Notes: generated from the letters alone by a model not told the origin. DNA of 64,000 nt from Pullulanibacillus camelliae (GCF_014642655.1 NZ_BMIR01000010.1:1-64000); one strand, 5' to 3'; counted from the stretch's first letter, positions 26,555 through 35,717 are shown. Numbers and translations: made by a program.

Positions 26555-27220
26555 TTATTCTGTCAACAGCCAGTTGGCTTCACCGCCATTGATTTGTAAG
26601 AAAAAATCAGCCATATCTTTTAAAAGCGTTTCACATTCATCACGGTTCATGGATGGGGTGAAATAGATCAATTGTATAGCCGCTGTTGTGTCCGTTGTTG
26701 TCATGGTTCTCTTGGAGTCCACAATAGGACTGCCAAATGCTCCTAAAGCATCAGCCGATACGAGTTTTTCCTCCATAGACATGTCCCGACCGTTCAGACC
26801 TTCATAGTGATCAGAGGCAGTGCCTACACGAATGGTAATGGAACCATTGATTTTATCTAGATCATAAATACCCATCGGAAGCTGATGACGGACGGAAAAA
26901 TAATTGTTAAGATCTGCCGCTGTGTGAATGTGTGGCAATGCTTTTCCTTGCCGGATGCGTCTAAGCAGGGCTTCATGTGACGGACGATATCGAGAAGGAT
27001 CAGTCCCAAGCTGCTTGAAAATCTGCCGCCATTCCTTGACTCTTGGAAGGTCACTGATACTTTTTTCCTCTAGTTCCAACATTAATTCTTCACTAAAGTA
27101 GGTTAAACGCCCCTTTAATAATTGCTGTGAATCACTAACAACGATATCATGATAGTGGATCCATCCTGTTTTAAAATGTGGGATCGTCTGAGTAAGTGTC
27201 TTGGAGAGTGTGCCTGTCAT
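26555..27220 (-). CDS. B3/B4 tRNA-binding-domain protein
   Basis: 221 residues matching the stand-alone B3/4 domain related to the editing domain of phenylalanyl-tRNA synthetase beta. Recognisable are LPRVKEWRQIFKQLGTDPSR (about residues 58-77), DLNNYFSVRHQLPMGIYDL, GTASDHYEGLNG and the late DTTAAIQLIYFTPS stretch. Such proteins may hydrolyse mischarged D- or non-cognate aminoacyl-tRNA, but the function of this branch is not proven. RBS AAGGAGG. First gene of the minus-strand group. Confidence 0.85.
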   Translation of the reverse strand: MTGTLSKTLTQTIPHFKTGWIHYHDIVVSDSQQLLKGRLTYFSEELMLELEEKSISDLPRVKEWRQIFKQLGTDPSRYRPSHEALLRRIRQGKALPHIHTAADLNNYFSVRHQLPMGIYDLDKINGSITIRVGTASDHYEGLNGRDMSMEEKLVSADALGAFGSPIVDSKRTMTTTDTTAAIQLIYFTPSMNRDECETLLKDMADFFLQINGGEANWLLTE

Positions 27221-27475
27221 TTGAGAGGAAGCCTCCTTAACTTTGTTTAAAATGCTCTGAACGGATTTACAAACAATACATCAATCGACCTGAGTGATCA
27301 CATCTCAATGCTTTACTGAAGGAAGTAGAGTGAGTTATTTTTTATAGCCTGTCAGTAAAATAAGGTATTTTATACAAGAAAAGACTGAGCTTCACACATC
27401 ATCTGAGAACAGACCTATGTTCTCCTATTAATAATAACATGTTGCCCGCTACATGGGGAATAACTGAGGGATATT

Positions 27476-28630
27476 ATGGATTTAATTGCTTTTAAACACG
27501 AGCTGATTGACTATAGTCAACGCATTGGTATAGATAAAATTGGTTTTACGACAGCGGATCCCTTTGTTGAGCTTAAAGCCCGTCTATATCAGCAACGCAC
27601 CTTAGGCTATCAGTCTGGATTTGAAGAAAAGGATATCGAACGGCGTACAGAACCAAGGGCAATCATGCCTGAAGCCCGTTCAATCATTTCTATTGCTCTT
27701 GCTTATCCAACGAAAATGGAGAATCGACCGAAAAATACGCGTGAAAAGCGTCGGGGAAACTTCGCGCGCGCGTCATGGGGACAAGATTACCACGATGTCC
27801 TGCGCAGCCGAATGGAGCAGCTAATGGCCTTTATTTCTAAACATATTCCAGATGCATTGATAGAATCAATGGTCGACACAGGAGCATTGTCTGATCGCGC
27901 TGTTGCTGAGCGTGCAGGAATCGGATTTGTTGGGAAGCATACGAATTTAATTACTAAGGACTACGGTTCTTATGTCTATCTTGGTGAAATGTTGACAAAC
28001 ATTCCCTTTCATCCTGACCAGCCAGTCGAAAATTTATGTGGGGATTGTAATCTATGTGTGGATAAGTGCCCAAGCGGAGCACTTGTTCAAGGGGGCCAAT
28101 TAAATGCCCAAAAATGCATTGCTTTTCTCACACAAAAAAAGGATTTTATCCCAGAGCCGTATCGCAAGCTTATTGGAAATAGAGTATACGGCTGCGACAC
28201 CTGTCAGCAGGTCTGTCCTTATAACAGAGGGATGAATGTGCATCATCATATGGAAATGGAGCCTGACCCTGAAAAAGTAAAACCCGAGCTTAAGAGTTTA
28301 TTGCATATGAGCAACCGTCAGTTTAGGGAAACCTTTGGGGAAATGGCAGGTTCATGGCGAGGGAAAAAGCCGATACAGCGCAATGCCATTATCGCCCTTG
28401 GAAATTATAAGGATGCTACAGCGGTTGATGATTTGTTGGACTGTATGGAAAAGGACCCACGCCCTGTTATTCGAGGGACTGCCGCATGGGCACTGGGGGA
28501 AATTGCTAAGCAAGAACCTAAAGTTTATGATAAGGTGAGTGAGAGGTTAAAACACGCATTAGAACAAGAGGTAGATCCCCAAGTTTTAAGAGAAATTAAA
28601 CACTCTCTAACACATTTGTTAGAAAAATAA
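27476..28630 (+). CDS. queG: Epoxyqueuosine reductase QueG
   Basis: 384 residues. The N-terminal cobalamin-binding half includes KIGFTTADPF and the conserved VDTGALSDRAVAERAGIGF; two [4Fe-4S] sites follow in CGDCNLCVDKCPSGAL (about residue 185) and CDTCQQVCPYN (about residue 240). A C-terminal HEAT-repeat region (about residues 300-380, GTAAWALGEIAK) binds tRNA. The enzyme makes queuosine at tRNA position 34. Gene order queG-ogt-yhbB-trmL-...-prkA-...-yhbH resembles the B. subtilis yhb locus. Confidence 0.95.
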   Translation: MDLIAFKHELIDYSQRIGIDKIGFTTADPFVELKARLYQQRTLGYQSGFEEKDIERRTEPRAIMPEARSIISIALAYPTKMENRPKNTREKRRGNFARASWGQDYHDVLRSRMEQLMAFISKHIPDALIESMVDTGALSDRAVAERAGIGFVGKHTNLITKDYGSYVYLGEMLTNIPFHPDQPVENLCGDCNLCVDKCPSGALVQGGQLNAQKCIAFLTQKKDFIPEPYRKLIGNRVYGCDTCQQVCPYNRGMNVHHHMEMEPDPEKVKPELKSLLHMSNRQFRETFGEMAGSWRGKKPIQRNAIIALGNYKDATAVDDLLDCMEKDPRPVIRGTAAWALGEIAKQEPKVYDKVSERLKHALEQEVDPQVLREIKHSLTHLLEK

Positions 28631-28687
28631 ATTATGATATAACTAACCGAATTGTTGCATGACACAATAAGAAGGGGAGAGATTCAA

Positions 28688-29221
28688 GTGGGAAAATCAC
28701 CACTGATCTATGTGGGTGAAATGACGAGTCCCATCGGTACATTAACGGTTGGCTGTATCGATGAAGGCGTCTGTTATATCGCCTTCGGTTCCATTCAGGA
28801 AGTAGAACTACAGATGAAAGCATGGGCAAGCAAAGTCTTATTGTATAGTGACATTGTCCATGATACTGAACATACCTCTGAACCTATTCGGCAATTGCAA
28901 GAATACTTTGCAGGTGAGCGTCAGACATTTACTGTGCCCATTTGTTTAAAGGGGACACCCTTTCAAAAAAAGGTATGGCACGCTCTCCAAGACATCGGAT
29001 ATGGTGAAACGCGGTCATATAAAGAAATTGCTGAAGCCATTGGTAACCCTAAAGCCGTACGAGCCGTTGGGGGTGCAAATAATAAAAACCCTGTTTCCAT
29101 CTTAATTCCATGTCACAGGGTCGTCGGTTCTAATGGCGCACTCGTTGGCTACGGTGGCGGATTAGATAAAAAAGAAATCTTATTAGACTTAGAGAAAAAA
29201 TACCTTGCAGCTGCTGAATAG
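28688..29221 (+). CDS. ogt: Methylated-DNA--protein-cysteine methyltransferase
   Basis: 177 residues. The C-terminal domain holds the active-site loop IPCHRVVGSNGALVGYGGG (acceptor Cys about residue 138), the helix-turn-helix YGETRSYKEIAEAIGNPKAVRAVG and the N-terminal SPIGTLTVG of Ogt. It repairs O6-methylguanine by suicidal methyl transfer. GTG 28688 has GGGGAGA 7 nt upstream; a TTG at 28652 has none. It is 57 bp after queG, probably co-transcribed. Confidence 0.93.
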   Translation: MGKSPLIYVGEMTSPIGTLTVGCIDEGVCYIAFGSIQEVELQMKAWASKVLLYSDIVHDTEHTSEPIRQLQEYFAGERQTFTVPICLKGTPFQKKVWHALQDIGYGETRSYKEIAEAIGNPKAVRAVGGANNKNPVSILIPCHRVVGSNGALVGYGGGLDKKEILLDLEKKYLAAAE

Positions 29222-29239
29222 ATTCAGCAGATTTTTTTT
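29211..29239 (+). terminator. Terminator overlapping the ogt stop
   Basis: CTGCTGAAT (29211-29219) pairs perfectly with ATTCAGCAG (29222-29230) around a 2-nt loop formed by the stop codon, then A and T8. The T-run touches a short repeat A. Confidence 0.9.
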
Positions 29240-29351
29240 ACTATAAGAAGTTATAACTTCACTGATGCTCTCAAAGGAAGATAGTATAAGTCGGGCTTTG
29301 ACTTTCGCCATCTGGGGCTTGGCGATAGCCAGTTTTCTAATGCCATCAGAA
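29240..29351 (+). repeat. Repeat family A, internally deleted copy
   Basis: Has the left part (ACTATAAGAAGTTATAACTTC, GGAAGATAGTATAAGTCGGG, CTTTGACTTTCGCCATC) and the last words AGTTTTCTAATGCCATCAGAA, but lacks the GTGTGATTTG hairpin block. It follows the ogt terminator directly and leads straight into the second phased TTTGTT array. Confidence 0.75.
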
Positions 29352-29530
29352 TTTGTTATTTTGAATTTTCCATTTGTTAAATTACCTCAGCCTTTTGTTA
29401 CGCTCGCATTTCGATTCGGAAACTTGCCCCTTGGATTTGCTCTCTATTCGGAAACTTTGAGCTTTATTTGTTAATTTGAAACTGGTATTTGTTCCTTTGT
29501 CTCTCCCTTTTGTCACGCTCATCCCTGGCG
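29352..29530 (+). repeat. Helically phased TTTGTT array 2 (21-bp period)
   Basis: Units start at 29352, 29373, 29394, 29415 (TTCGGA), 29436 (TTTGCT), 29456 (TTTGAG), 29467, 29488 and 29509 (TTTGTC): steps of exactly 21 bp, with a register change between 29436 and 29467. Units 29394-29455 match units 2954-3016 of array 1 in order and wording (TTTGTTACGCTC, TTCGGAAACTTGCCCCTTGG, CTCTATTCGGAA). No gene lies between 29222 and 29665. Confidence 0.8.
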
Positions 29531-29665
29531 GCTAAGCTTGAACTATTCTTCCTGTGGTTGTTTAGAGTGCGTTCTAATCGTTCGGGATGTAATGTTAAAC
29601 ATTCTTCCAATTAAGCATTTTATCCAGCCATTACATATAGTTTAGTATAACGGGCGAAAGGCGGA

Positions 29666-30589
29666 ATGGGCATGGCGTGGCAAAATGAGCTTAAACTCCA
29701 TTTACAAAAACTGAGTGATTTCTGGGTTGAGCGTAATTTAGATCGCTATCAGCTTATGGAAGATCAAGAGAAAAAGGCGATACATCGTAAAAAGGCTGGA
29801 CTAAGGGAGCGCGGTGTTGACATTTTAAAGGCAGAGGTCTCTGGAAATATTTTAGGTACAACTGTCCATGGTTCAGAAAGAACAGTGGATTACTTTTATC
29901 GGCTGCGGCTCTTTCAGAAGCAACAAGACACCTTCTTTTTCGAAGATGTTCAGACGAAGCGGCGGGCTACCTTTAAGGAAGGGGAGTTAATCAAAGATAG
30001 TAGCAGAGCAGTGGAAAGCTCCGTGATGGATGTCCAAGACGTACCAACAAAATTGCCGCAGGATGAATGGCGAATGCCCGGGAAGGGAAAGGGGAAAGGC
30101 AAAGGGATTATCTATGATCGCTTGGCAGCGGTCAAGTATGCCGATCGGTGGTGGGATGCCTATAATCCAAAGTTTAGAGCCTTTGATGTTGACTGTACAA
30201 ATTACGTTTCACAATGTGTTTTTGCAGGCGGCGGTCCAATGAATGGTCAATACAATAAACATTCAGGCTGGTGGTATGAAGGCAATCGCTGGAGCTTGAG
30301 CTGGGCTGTCGCTCACTCTTTTCGTTGGTATTTAGCAAGTGAGGGCAATAGGCTTGGTGCTGTTGCCGTTGAGCATCCTGAACAGCTACAGCCAGGTGAT
30401 GTGATTTGCTATGACTTTGAAGGTGATGGGCACTGGGATCATTCAACCATTGTGACAGAGAAGGATGGAAAAGGGATGCCATTGGTCAATGCGCATACTA
30501 CAAATTCCAGACACAGATATTGGGCGTATGAGGATTCGACGGCATGGACACAAAATATTAAATATAAATTTTATCATTTTAATGACTGA
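29666..30589 (+). CDS. yhbB: Amidase-domain protein, YhbB-like
   Basis: 307 residues. The N-terminal two fifths is a charged, helical region; the C-terminal amidase_6 domain (about residues 150-300) shows YADRWWDAYNPKF, then FDVDCTNYVSQCVFAGG with the nucleophile Cys, and GDGHWDHSTIV with the catalytic His. The family is found in Bacillales spore-formers and is presumed to act on peptidoglycan-type amide bonds; no signal peptide is visible. A basic Gly/Lys stretch (GKGKGKGKG) precedes the domain. Located between ogt and trmL as in B. subtilis. Confidence 0.85.
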   Translation: MGMAWQNELKLHLQKLSDFWVERNLDRYQLMEDQEKKAIHRKKAGLRERGVDILKAEVSGNILGTTVHGSERTVDYFYRLRLFQKQQDTFFFEDVQTKRRATFKEGELIKDSSRAVESSVMDVQDVPTKLPQDEWRMPGKGKGKGKGIIYDRLAAVKYADRWWDAYNPKFRAFDVDCTNYVSQCVFAGGGPMNGQYNKHSGWWYEGNRWSLSWAVAHSFRWYLASEGNRLGAVAVEHPEQLQPGDVICYDFEGDGHWDHSTIVTEKDGKGMPLVNAHTTNSRHRYWAYEDSTAWTQNIKYKFYHFND

Positions 30590-30690
30590 CGATGGTCCTA
30601 ATGGTTTGGTTTTTATAAACGGATCAAATGATGCTATACTGGATGAAGGAAATATATAAATAAGAGTTAGAGTTAACGAGGTGCCTTGAA

Positions 30691-31164
30691 ATGGGTTTGA
30701 ATGTCGTCCTATACCAGCCGGAAACTCCTGCTAATACTGGAAATATCGCACGAACCTGTGCGGCTATTAATGCGCCATTGCATGTGATTCGTCCACTTGG
30801 TTTTTCTACGAATGACAGGATGCTTAAGAGAGCTGGGCTGGATTATTGGCAGTATGTTGATATCAGATATTATGATCATTTAAATGATTTCTTTTCTAAG
30901 AATGCGGAAGGTGATTACTATTACCTTACAAAGTTTGGTGAACATCATTATACAGACTTTGATTATAGTGATAGAAATAAAGAGATTTTCTTTGTCTTTG
31001 GACGAGAGTCGGATGGGCTCCCAGATGATTTAAAGGCAGCAAATCGCGAGCGGTGTTTAAGAGTTCCAATGGGAGAGCATGTGCCTGCGCTTAATCTCTC
31101 TAATACAGTAGCGATTATGGTTTATGAAGCACTTAAACAACAAGGCTACCCAACGCTTTCATAA
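30691..31164 (+). CDS. trmL: tRNA (cytidine/uridine-2'-O-)-methyltransferase TrmL
   Basis: A 157-residue minimal SPOUT methyltransferase. Motif 1 is ETPANTGNIARTCAA (about residues 11-25), motif 2 VFGRESDGLP (about residues 106-115) and motif 3 VPALNLSNTVAIMVYEAL, which forms the trefoil knot. It modifies the wobble ribose of tRNA-Leu isoacceptors. In B. subtilis it was first called CspR. ATG 30691 has GAGGTG. It has its own terminator at 31209. Confidence 0.95.
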   Translation: MGLNVVLYQPETPANTGNIARTCAAINAPLHVIRPLGFSTNDRMLKRAGLDYWQYVDIRYYDHLNDFFSKNAEGDYYYLTKFGEHHYTDFDYSDRNKEIFFVFGRESDGLPDDLKAANRERCLRVPMGEHVPALNLSNTVAIMVYEALKQQGYPTLS

Positions 31165-31208
31165 AAGGCTTGTCCCGAGGGAGGGCCCTTTTATGACTAT
31201 TACGAATA

Positions 31209-31257
31209 CAAGAAAGAGCGCCCCTTTCCCTTTAACAGGCGGGACGCTCTTTCTTGT
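31209..31257. terminator. Long hairpin terminator between trmL and the small minus-strand gene
   Basis: ACAAGAAAGAGCG pairs with CGCTCTTTCTTGT, with CCC/GGG further in. Symmetric, so it can serve trmL and the opposing small gene at 31263. Confidence 0.75.
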
Positions 31258-31262
31258 GTGAA

Positions 31263-31358
31263 TCAATACTTATCCGCTTCAGGTGCATCATTGTAACCAG
31301 CTGTAAAGATAGCGGCAAAGAAGGAAATGATGACAATTAATATTAAAAACATATGCAT
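31263..31358 (-). CDS. Small single-pass membrane protein (31 residues)
   Basis: On the minus strand ATG 31358 follows GGAAAGGGG at 9 nt and opens a 31-codon frame. It encodes one hydrophobic helix (MFLILIVIISFFAAIFTAGY) and a short acidic tail DAPEADKY, then TGA. RBS, helix and tail look like a genuine small membrane protein, and comparable ones of 30-35 residues occur in Bacillales. It is too short for most gene finders. The gap 31359-31618 otherwise only holds AT-rich sequence upstream of prkA. Confidence 0.65.
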   Translation of the reverse strand: MHMFLILIVIISFFAAIFTAGYNDAPEADKY

Positions 31359-31618
31359 TGTGCAGCGCCCCTTTCCTTGCATTTCTCTTCCTATTATAGC
31401 GAAACAACGGGCCTATGTATACGCTTAAATGAAGGTTGTCTATTTTTTCAGAAATGATGCCATGCATAGCTGAGCTAGACCTTGTTAAGCATTGTCTATC
31501 AAAAAAATTGTAAGCTTTCATCCAGCTTTTTACACCTTTTTAGATTTAAAGACTTTATGATAACAAACGCGTCGAGTTGCATAGACTGTAGTAGACCTTT
31601 TTTAATGGGAGGGATTTT

Positions 31619-33511
31619 ATGGGGTTTTTAGACAAGGTCAATGAACAGTCACCTGAAAAGGCACTCGCATGGGAAGGAACGTTTGCTGAGTATTTGGATT
31701 TACTAAAGAAAAAACCGTGGATAGGTCAATCTGCCCACAGCCGTATATATAATATGATTGTTTCACAGGGAGTGAGTCAAGTTGATGGCCATAAACGCTA
31801 TCATTTCTTTGAGGAAACATTTTTCGGCCTAGAAGACACACTCGAACGCCTTGTCGAGGAATATTTTCATCCAGCAGCCAAAGGATTAGATGTTAAAAAG
31901 CGTATCCTTCTATTGATGGGCCCTGTAAGTGGCGGAAAATCAACACTTGTGACCCAATTGAAGAAAGGGCTTGAGCGCTATACAAGAACCGATCAGGGGG
32001 CAGTTTATGCTATTAAGGGCTGTCCGATGGCAGAAGACCCGCTTCACCTGATCCCTGAACACTTAAGAGAGGACTTTTATCAGGAATATGGTATTCGCAT
32101 AAGAGGGCAACTCACGCCATTAAATGCTTTGCGTCTTCAAGAGGAGTATGGCGGTAAGATTGAAGATGTTAAGATAGAGCGTGTCTTTTTTTCAGAAAAT
32201 AATCGCCGCGGTATCGGAACCTTTTCACCTTCAGATCCAAAGTCACAGGATATTTCTGAGCTCACAGGAAGCATTGATTTTTCGACGATTGCGACCTATG
32301 GAACGGAATCTGATCCTCGTGCCTATCGCTTTGATGGAGAACTTAATATTGCCAATCGCGGGTTGATGGAATTTCAAGAAATGCTGAAGGCAGATGAAAA
32401 GTTTCTATGGCATTTATTGTCCTTAACCCAAGAAGGGAATTTTAAGACAGGGCGCTATTCTTTGATCAGTGCTGATCCACTTATCATTGCCCATACAAAT
32501 GAAGCTGAATTTCGTTATTTTACTCAGAATGATAAAAATGAAGCCTTGCGTTCGAGAATGCTTGTCATTCCAGTGCCTTATACACTTCATGCGAGTGCTG
32601 AGGAAAAAATTTATGAAAAAATGATTCGCGAAAGTGAGCTTTCAGATGTTGATATTGCACCGCATGCTTTAAAAATAGCGGCAATTTTTTCAATTCTCAC
32701 GCGATTAAAATCCTCCTCAATTAGACAAATTGATTTACTGCATAAGCTTAAACTTTACGATGGAGAGCATGTCGAAGGGTTTTCAGAGGAAGATGTGACA
32801 GAACTTAAGAATGAACATCATGATGAGGGTATGTCAGGGATTGATCCTCGTTTTATTATGAATCGCATTTCTCTTGCCCTGATTGAAAAAGAGGACAGCA
32901 TAGTGAATGCGCTGGACATCCTTCGTTCGATTAAAGCAGGGCTTCGTGATCACTCTACAATTGGTGAAAAGGATCGGGAAAAATATATTAATTTAATCAT
33001 GCTGGCACGAGAGGAATACGATAACCTTGTCAAAAAAGAAGTACAGATGGCCTCTATTGAATCCTTCGAGGACTCGGCAGAAGCCTTATTAAATCTTTAT
33101 TTAGATAATATTGAGCGCTATTGTCAGGAAGAAACGCTGGTCGATCCAATTACTGCGGGCGAACAAGGAGCAGATGAACAGCTGATGCGGTCGATAGAGG
33201 AGCACATTGGGGTCTCTGAAAGTGCCAAGCGTGGATTCCGTGAAGAGATCTTAATTCGTGCCTCCACTTATGCACGAAAAGGAAAGACCTTTAGCATCCA
33301 TTCGCACGAGGGTCTCTATAAAGCGCTTCAGCAAAAACTATTTTCAGACTTTAAGGAAGTCATTAAGGTCAATACCTCTTTTTCACACGCAGCTGGTGAT
33401 AAAAGCAGGGCTGTAAAGGATGTGATCGCGCGGCTAGTCGATAAGTATGGCTATTCCCCAAGGGCTGCTGAGGATGTCGTTGAGTATGTTGGTTCTCTAT
33501 TGCATTATTGA
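31619..33511 (+). CDS. prkA: PrkA-type AAA+ serine protein kinase / Lon-like protein
   Basis: 630 residues, the usual family length. Walker A GPVSGGKSTLVTQL is around residue 103; IEFQE/LMEFQEMLKADEKFLW includes Walker B-like sequence; ADPLIIAHTNEAEF and NEALRSRMLVIPVPYTL are family landmarks. The C-terminal kinase-like/winged region follows. B. subtilis PrkA acts during sporulation; recent work treats it as an AAA+ protease-like protein, so kinase activity is debated. RBS GGGAGGG. yhbH lies one gene downstream and spoVR 26 kb away, the other two members of this conserved trio. Confidence 0.95.
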   Translation: MGFLDKVNEQSPEKALAWEGTFAEYLDLLKKKPWIGQSAHSRIYNMIVSQGVSQVDGHKRYHFFEETFFGLEDTLERLVEEYFHPAAKGLDVKKRILLLMGPVSGGKSTLVTQLKKGLERYTRTDQGAVYAIKGCPMAEDPLHLIPEHLREDFYQEYGIRIRGQLTPLNALRLQEEYGGKIEDVKIERVFFSENNRRGIGTFSPSDPKSQDISELTGSIDFSTIATYGTESDPRAYRFDGELNIANRGLMEFQEMLKADEKFLWHLLSLTQEGNFKTGRYSLISADPLIIAHTNEAEFRYFTQNDKNEALRSRMLVIPVPYTLHASAEEKIYEKMIRESELSDVDIAPHALKIAAIFSILTRLKSSSIRQIDLLHKLKLYDGEHVEGFSEEDVTELKNEHHDEGMSGIDPRFIMNRISLALIEKEDSIVNALDILRSIKAGLRDHSTIGEKDREKYINLIMLAREEYDNLVKKEVQMASIESFEDSAEALLNLYLDNIERYCQEETLVDPITAGEQGADEQLMRSIEEHIGVSESAKRGFREEILIRASTYARKGKTFSIHSHEGLYKALQQKLFSDFKEVIKVNTSFSHAAGDKSRAVKDVIARLVDKYGYSPRAAEDVVEYVGSLLHY

Positions 33512-33695
33512 TCGCGATAAAAAGGGTCAATATACGGAATAGTAAGGAGTGAGAAATAGGAGTTATAAATCCACAAAACCTGGAGAAAATGGTGGGTGGA
33601 GAACAAGCAAGTGAAGTTGAGAAAGCCAGTTAAAACATGGTAAAGTAAGAACATTAGGAAGTTTGTTCATGTGTGTATAGACAGTTGGAGGTTAA

Positions 33696-34256
33696 GTGTG
33701 GATGAAGCGAAGGGGAAAAAGTGAAGTATTTGAATGGATTAAGGCGCTTGCCATCGCAGTGATTATCGCAGTTATCGTACGCAGCTTTATTTTTACAAAT
33801 TATGTCGTGGATGGAAGTTCAATGATGCCAACTTTACAGAATGGGAATCGTCTGATCGTGAATAAGATTGACTATGATTTCAAACAGCCGAAGCGCTTTG
33901 ATATCATCATTTTTCACGCCACCCCAACTGATGATTATGTAAAAAGAGTGATTGGTCTGCCTGGAGATACCATTCAATACAAGAATGATACATTGTACAT
34001 CAATGGGAAAAAATACAATGAACCTTATTTAAAACAATTCAAACAAGAACTTGTAACAGGAAATTTAACCAATAACTTTACTCTGGAGAGCATTACCGGT
34101 CAAAGTAAAGTCCCTAAAGGAAAGGTGTTTGTATTAGGAGACAATCGCCGCAATAGTCAAGACAGCAGGGTCTTTGGCTTTGTGGATATGGATAAGATCG
34201 TCGGTAAGGTTAATATTCGTTATTGGCCATTTGATGAATTGAAATGGATGCATTAA
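33696..34256 (+). CDS. sipS: Type I signal peptidase
   Basis: 186 residues with one N-terminal membrane helix (about residues 15-33). The catalytic Ser is in DGSSMMPTLQ (Ser42), the general base Lys in DYVKRVIGLPGD (Lys83), and box E GDNRRNSQDSR is present near residue 148. It cleaves Sec and Tat signal peptides outside the membrane. Both GTG 33696 and ATG 33702 fit the GGAGG; the difference is two residues. It sits between prkA and yhbH, an insertion compared with B. subtilis. Several sip paralogues usually exist, so the symbol is family-level. Confidence 0.92.
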   Translation: MWMKRRGKSEVFEWIKALAIAVIIAVIVRSFIFTNYVVDGSSMMPTLQNGNRLIVNKIDYDFKQPKRFDIIIFHATPTDDYVKRVIGLPGDTIQYKNDTLYINGKKYNEPYLKQFKQELVTGNLTNNFTLESITGQSKVPKGKVFVLGDNRRNSQDSRVFGFVDMDKIVGKVNIRYWPFDELKWMH

Positions 34257-34316
34257 TCGTGCATCTTCTGATGAAGTTTGAAGTTAAAGGAATTGAATTG
34301 GAGCGTAAAAATTAAA

Positions 34317-34356
34317 AACAACACTGTGGGGCCAAGAGGCTCTGCAGTGTTGTTTA
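34317..34356 (+). terminator. Terminator after the signal peptidase gene
   Basis: Perfect 10-bp stem AACAACACTG (34317-34326) / CAGTGTTGTT (34345-34354) followed by a short T-rich stretch. Confidence 0.8.
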
Positions 34357-34458
34357 TTGTGCTGTAACAGCGCCGTTTTTAAAAAGAATCGTGTAGAAAT
34401 GGAACACGTGCGCATAAAATGAGATAAAGGCTAACTTATCCTACTAGGAGTGTTGCTC

Positions 34459-35604
34459 ATGAAAGATTTTAACCTTTCTTATGGTCATTGGGATTTATAT
34501 CACAAAGCCTTAAAGGATGAACAACGGCACGATGAAAAGGTACAGGAAGCGATAAAAAATAATCTCGCGCACTTGTTGAGTGAGGAAAGCATTATTATGA
34601 CAAATGGTGAAGGCATGGCACGATTACCGGTGCGTTCGATGGATGAGTATAAGCTGCGGTATGGGAGTAATGATTCAAGTCAGGTTGGGCAAGGGGATGG
34701 CAGCAGTGCAGTGGGTGACACCATTGGCAAGCTTCCAGCGCAATCACAAGGGAAGGGCGAAGGGGCAGGCGATCAACCAGGGGTAAATTATTATGAAGCC
34801 AATGTGTCATTAGATGATATTGAAGCCCATTTATTTAAGGATTTGGAACTTCCCTTTTTAGAGAAAAAAGAGAATGGGAATGAAGGCGAGGTCGAGGAAT
34901 TTATTTACCGCGATATCCGCAAAAGCGGTGTTATGGGGAATCTTGATAAAAAGCGGACGCTGTTCTCAGCGATGAAGCGCAATACAATCAAAGGGACACC
35001 GGGCATTTATCCGATAACACGTGATGACTTGCGCTTTAAAACGTGGGAAGATGTGAGAAAGCCAGAAAGCCGTGCTGTGGTTTTTGCGCTGATGGATACG
35101 AGCGGTTCCATGGGGGCTTTTGAAAAATACATTGCCCGCAGCTTTTTCTTCTGGATGAAGCGGTTTTTGGAGACGAAATACGCCTCTGTCAAGATTATTT
35201 ATATTGCCCATCATACTCAAGCGCGGGTGTGTGATGAAGAGGAATTCTTTTCTAAGGGGGAAAGTGGCGGAACGATCTGTTCTTCTGTGTATGAAAAAGC
35301 CTTAGAGATGATCGAAGAGAGCTACTCGCCAAAATTATATAATCTCTACCCCGTTCATTTTTCCGACGGTGACAATCTCTCTTCAGATAATAATAAGTGT
35401 GTCGAATTGGTTAAAAAGTTAACCGCCTTATCTACATTGTTTTCATATGGAGAAATCAACCCTTATTATCGGCAGTCAACATTGATGAAGGTTTATGAAC
35501 AAATTAAAAATGAAAAAAATCGTTTTTTTATTTTTAAGGATAAACAGGATATTTATCCTGCATTGAAGCACTTCTTTTCTGTGAAGGAAAAGGCAACCTC
35601 TTAA
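34459..35604 (+). CDS. yhbH: YhbH/YeaH-type (DUF444) protein
   Basis: 381 residues. The N-terminal half is polar with a glycine-rich segment (about residues 85-110); the C-terminal half is a von Willebrand A-like domain with the MIDAS motif DTSGSMG near residue 215 and a HFSDGDNLSSDN loop near residue 300. It is the partner of PrkA (YeaG-YeaH in E. coli) and is produced in stress or sporulation. ATG 34459 is 8 nt after AGGAG; the in-frame GTG at 34450 overlaps the RBS. Confidence 0.93.
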   Translation: MKDFNLSYGHWDLYHKALKDEQRHDEKVQEAIKNNLAHLLSEESIIMTNGEGMARLPVRSMDEYKLRYGSNDSSQVGQGDGSSAVGDTIGKLPAQSQGKGEGAGDQPGVNYYEANVSLDDIEAHLFKDLELPFLEKKENGNEGEVEEFIYRDIRKSGVMGNLDKKRTLFSAMKRNTIKGTPGIYPITRDDLRFKTWEDVRKPESRAVVFALMDTSGSMGAFEKYIARSFFFWMKRFLETKYASVKIIYIAHHTQARVCDEEEFFSKGESGGTICSSVYEKALEMIEESYSPKLYNLYPVHFSDGDNLSSDNNKCVELVKKLTALSTLFSYGEINPYYRQSTLMKVYEQIKNEKNRFFIFKDKQDIYPALKHFFSVKEKATS

Positions 35605-35717
35605 AAACTGAGAATGAATAAACCTTTTCTCCCCTCCTTTAAGAAAAAACTGAGAAGCTAAATAACTCTGCTTGAAGCGGGAAAACTAATTGTACATTCT
35701 TGTAGGAGGGGAAACTT

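Noticed and set aside
31550-31600. Sigma-E promoter for prkA
   Set aside because: ATGATAA and CATAGACT loosely resemble the sigma-E boxes, but the spacing (about 16 bp) and -35 match are poor.
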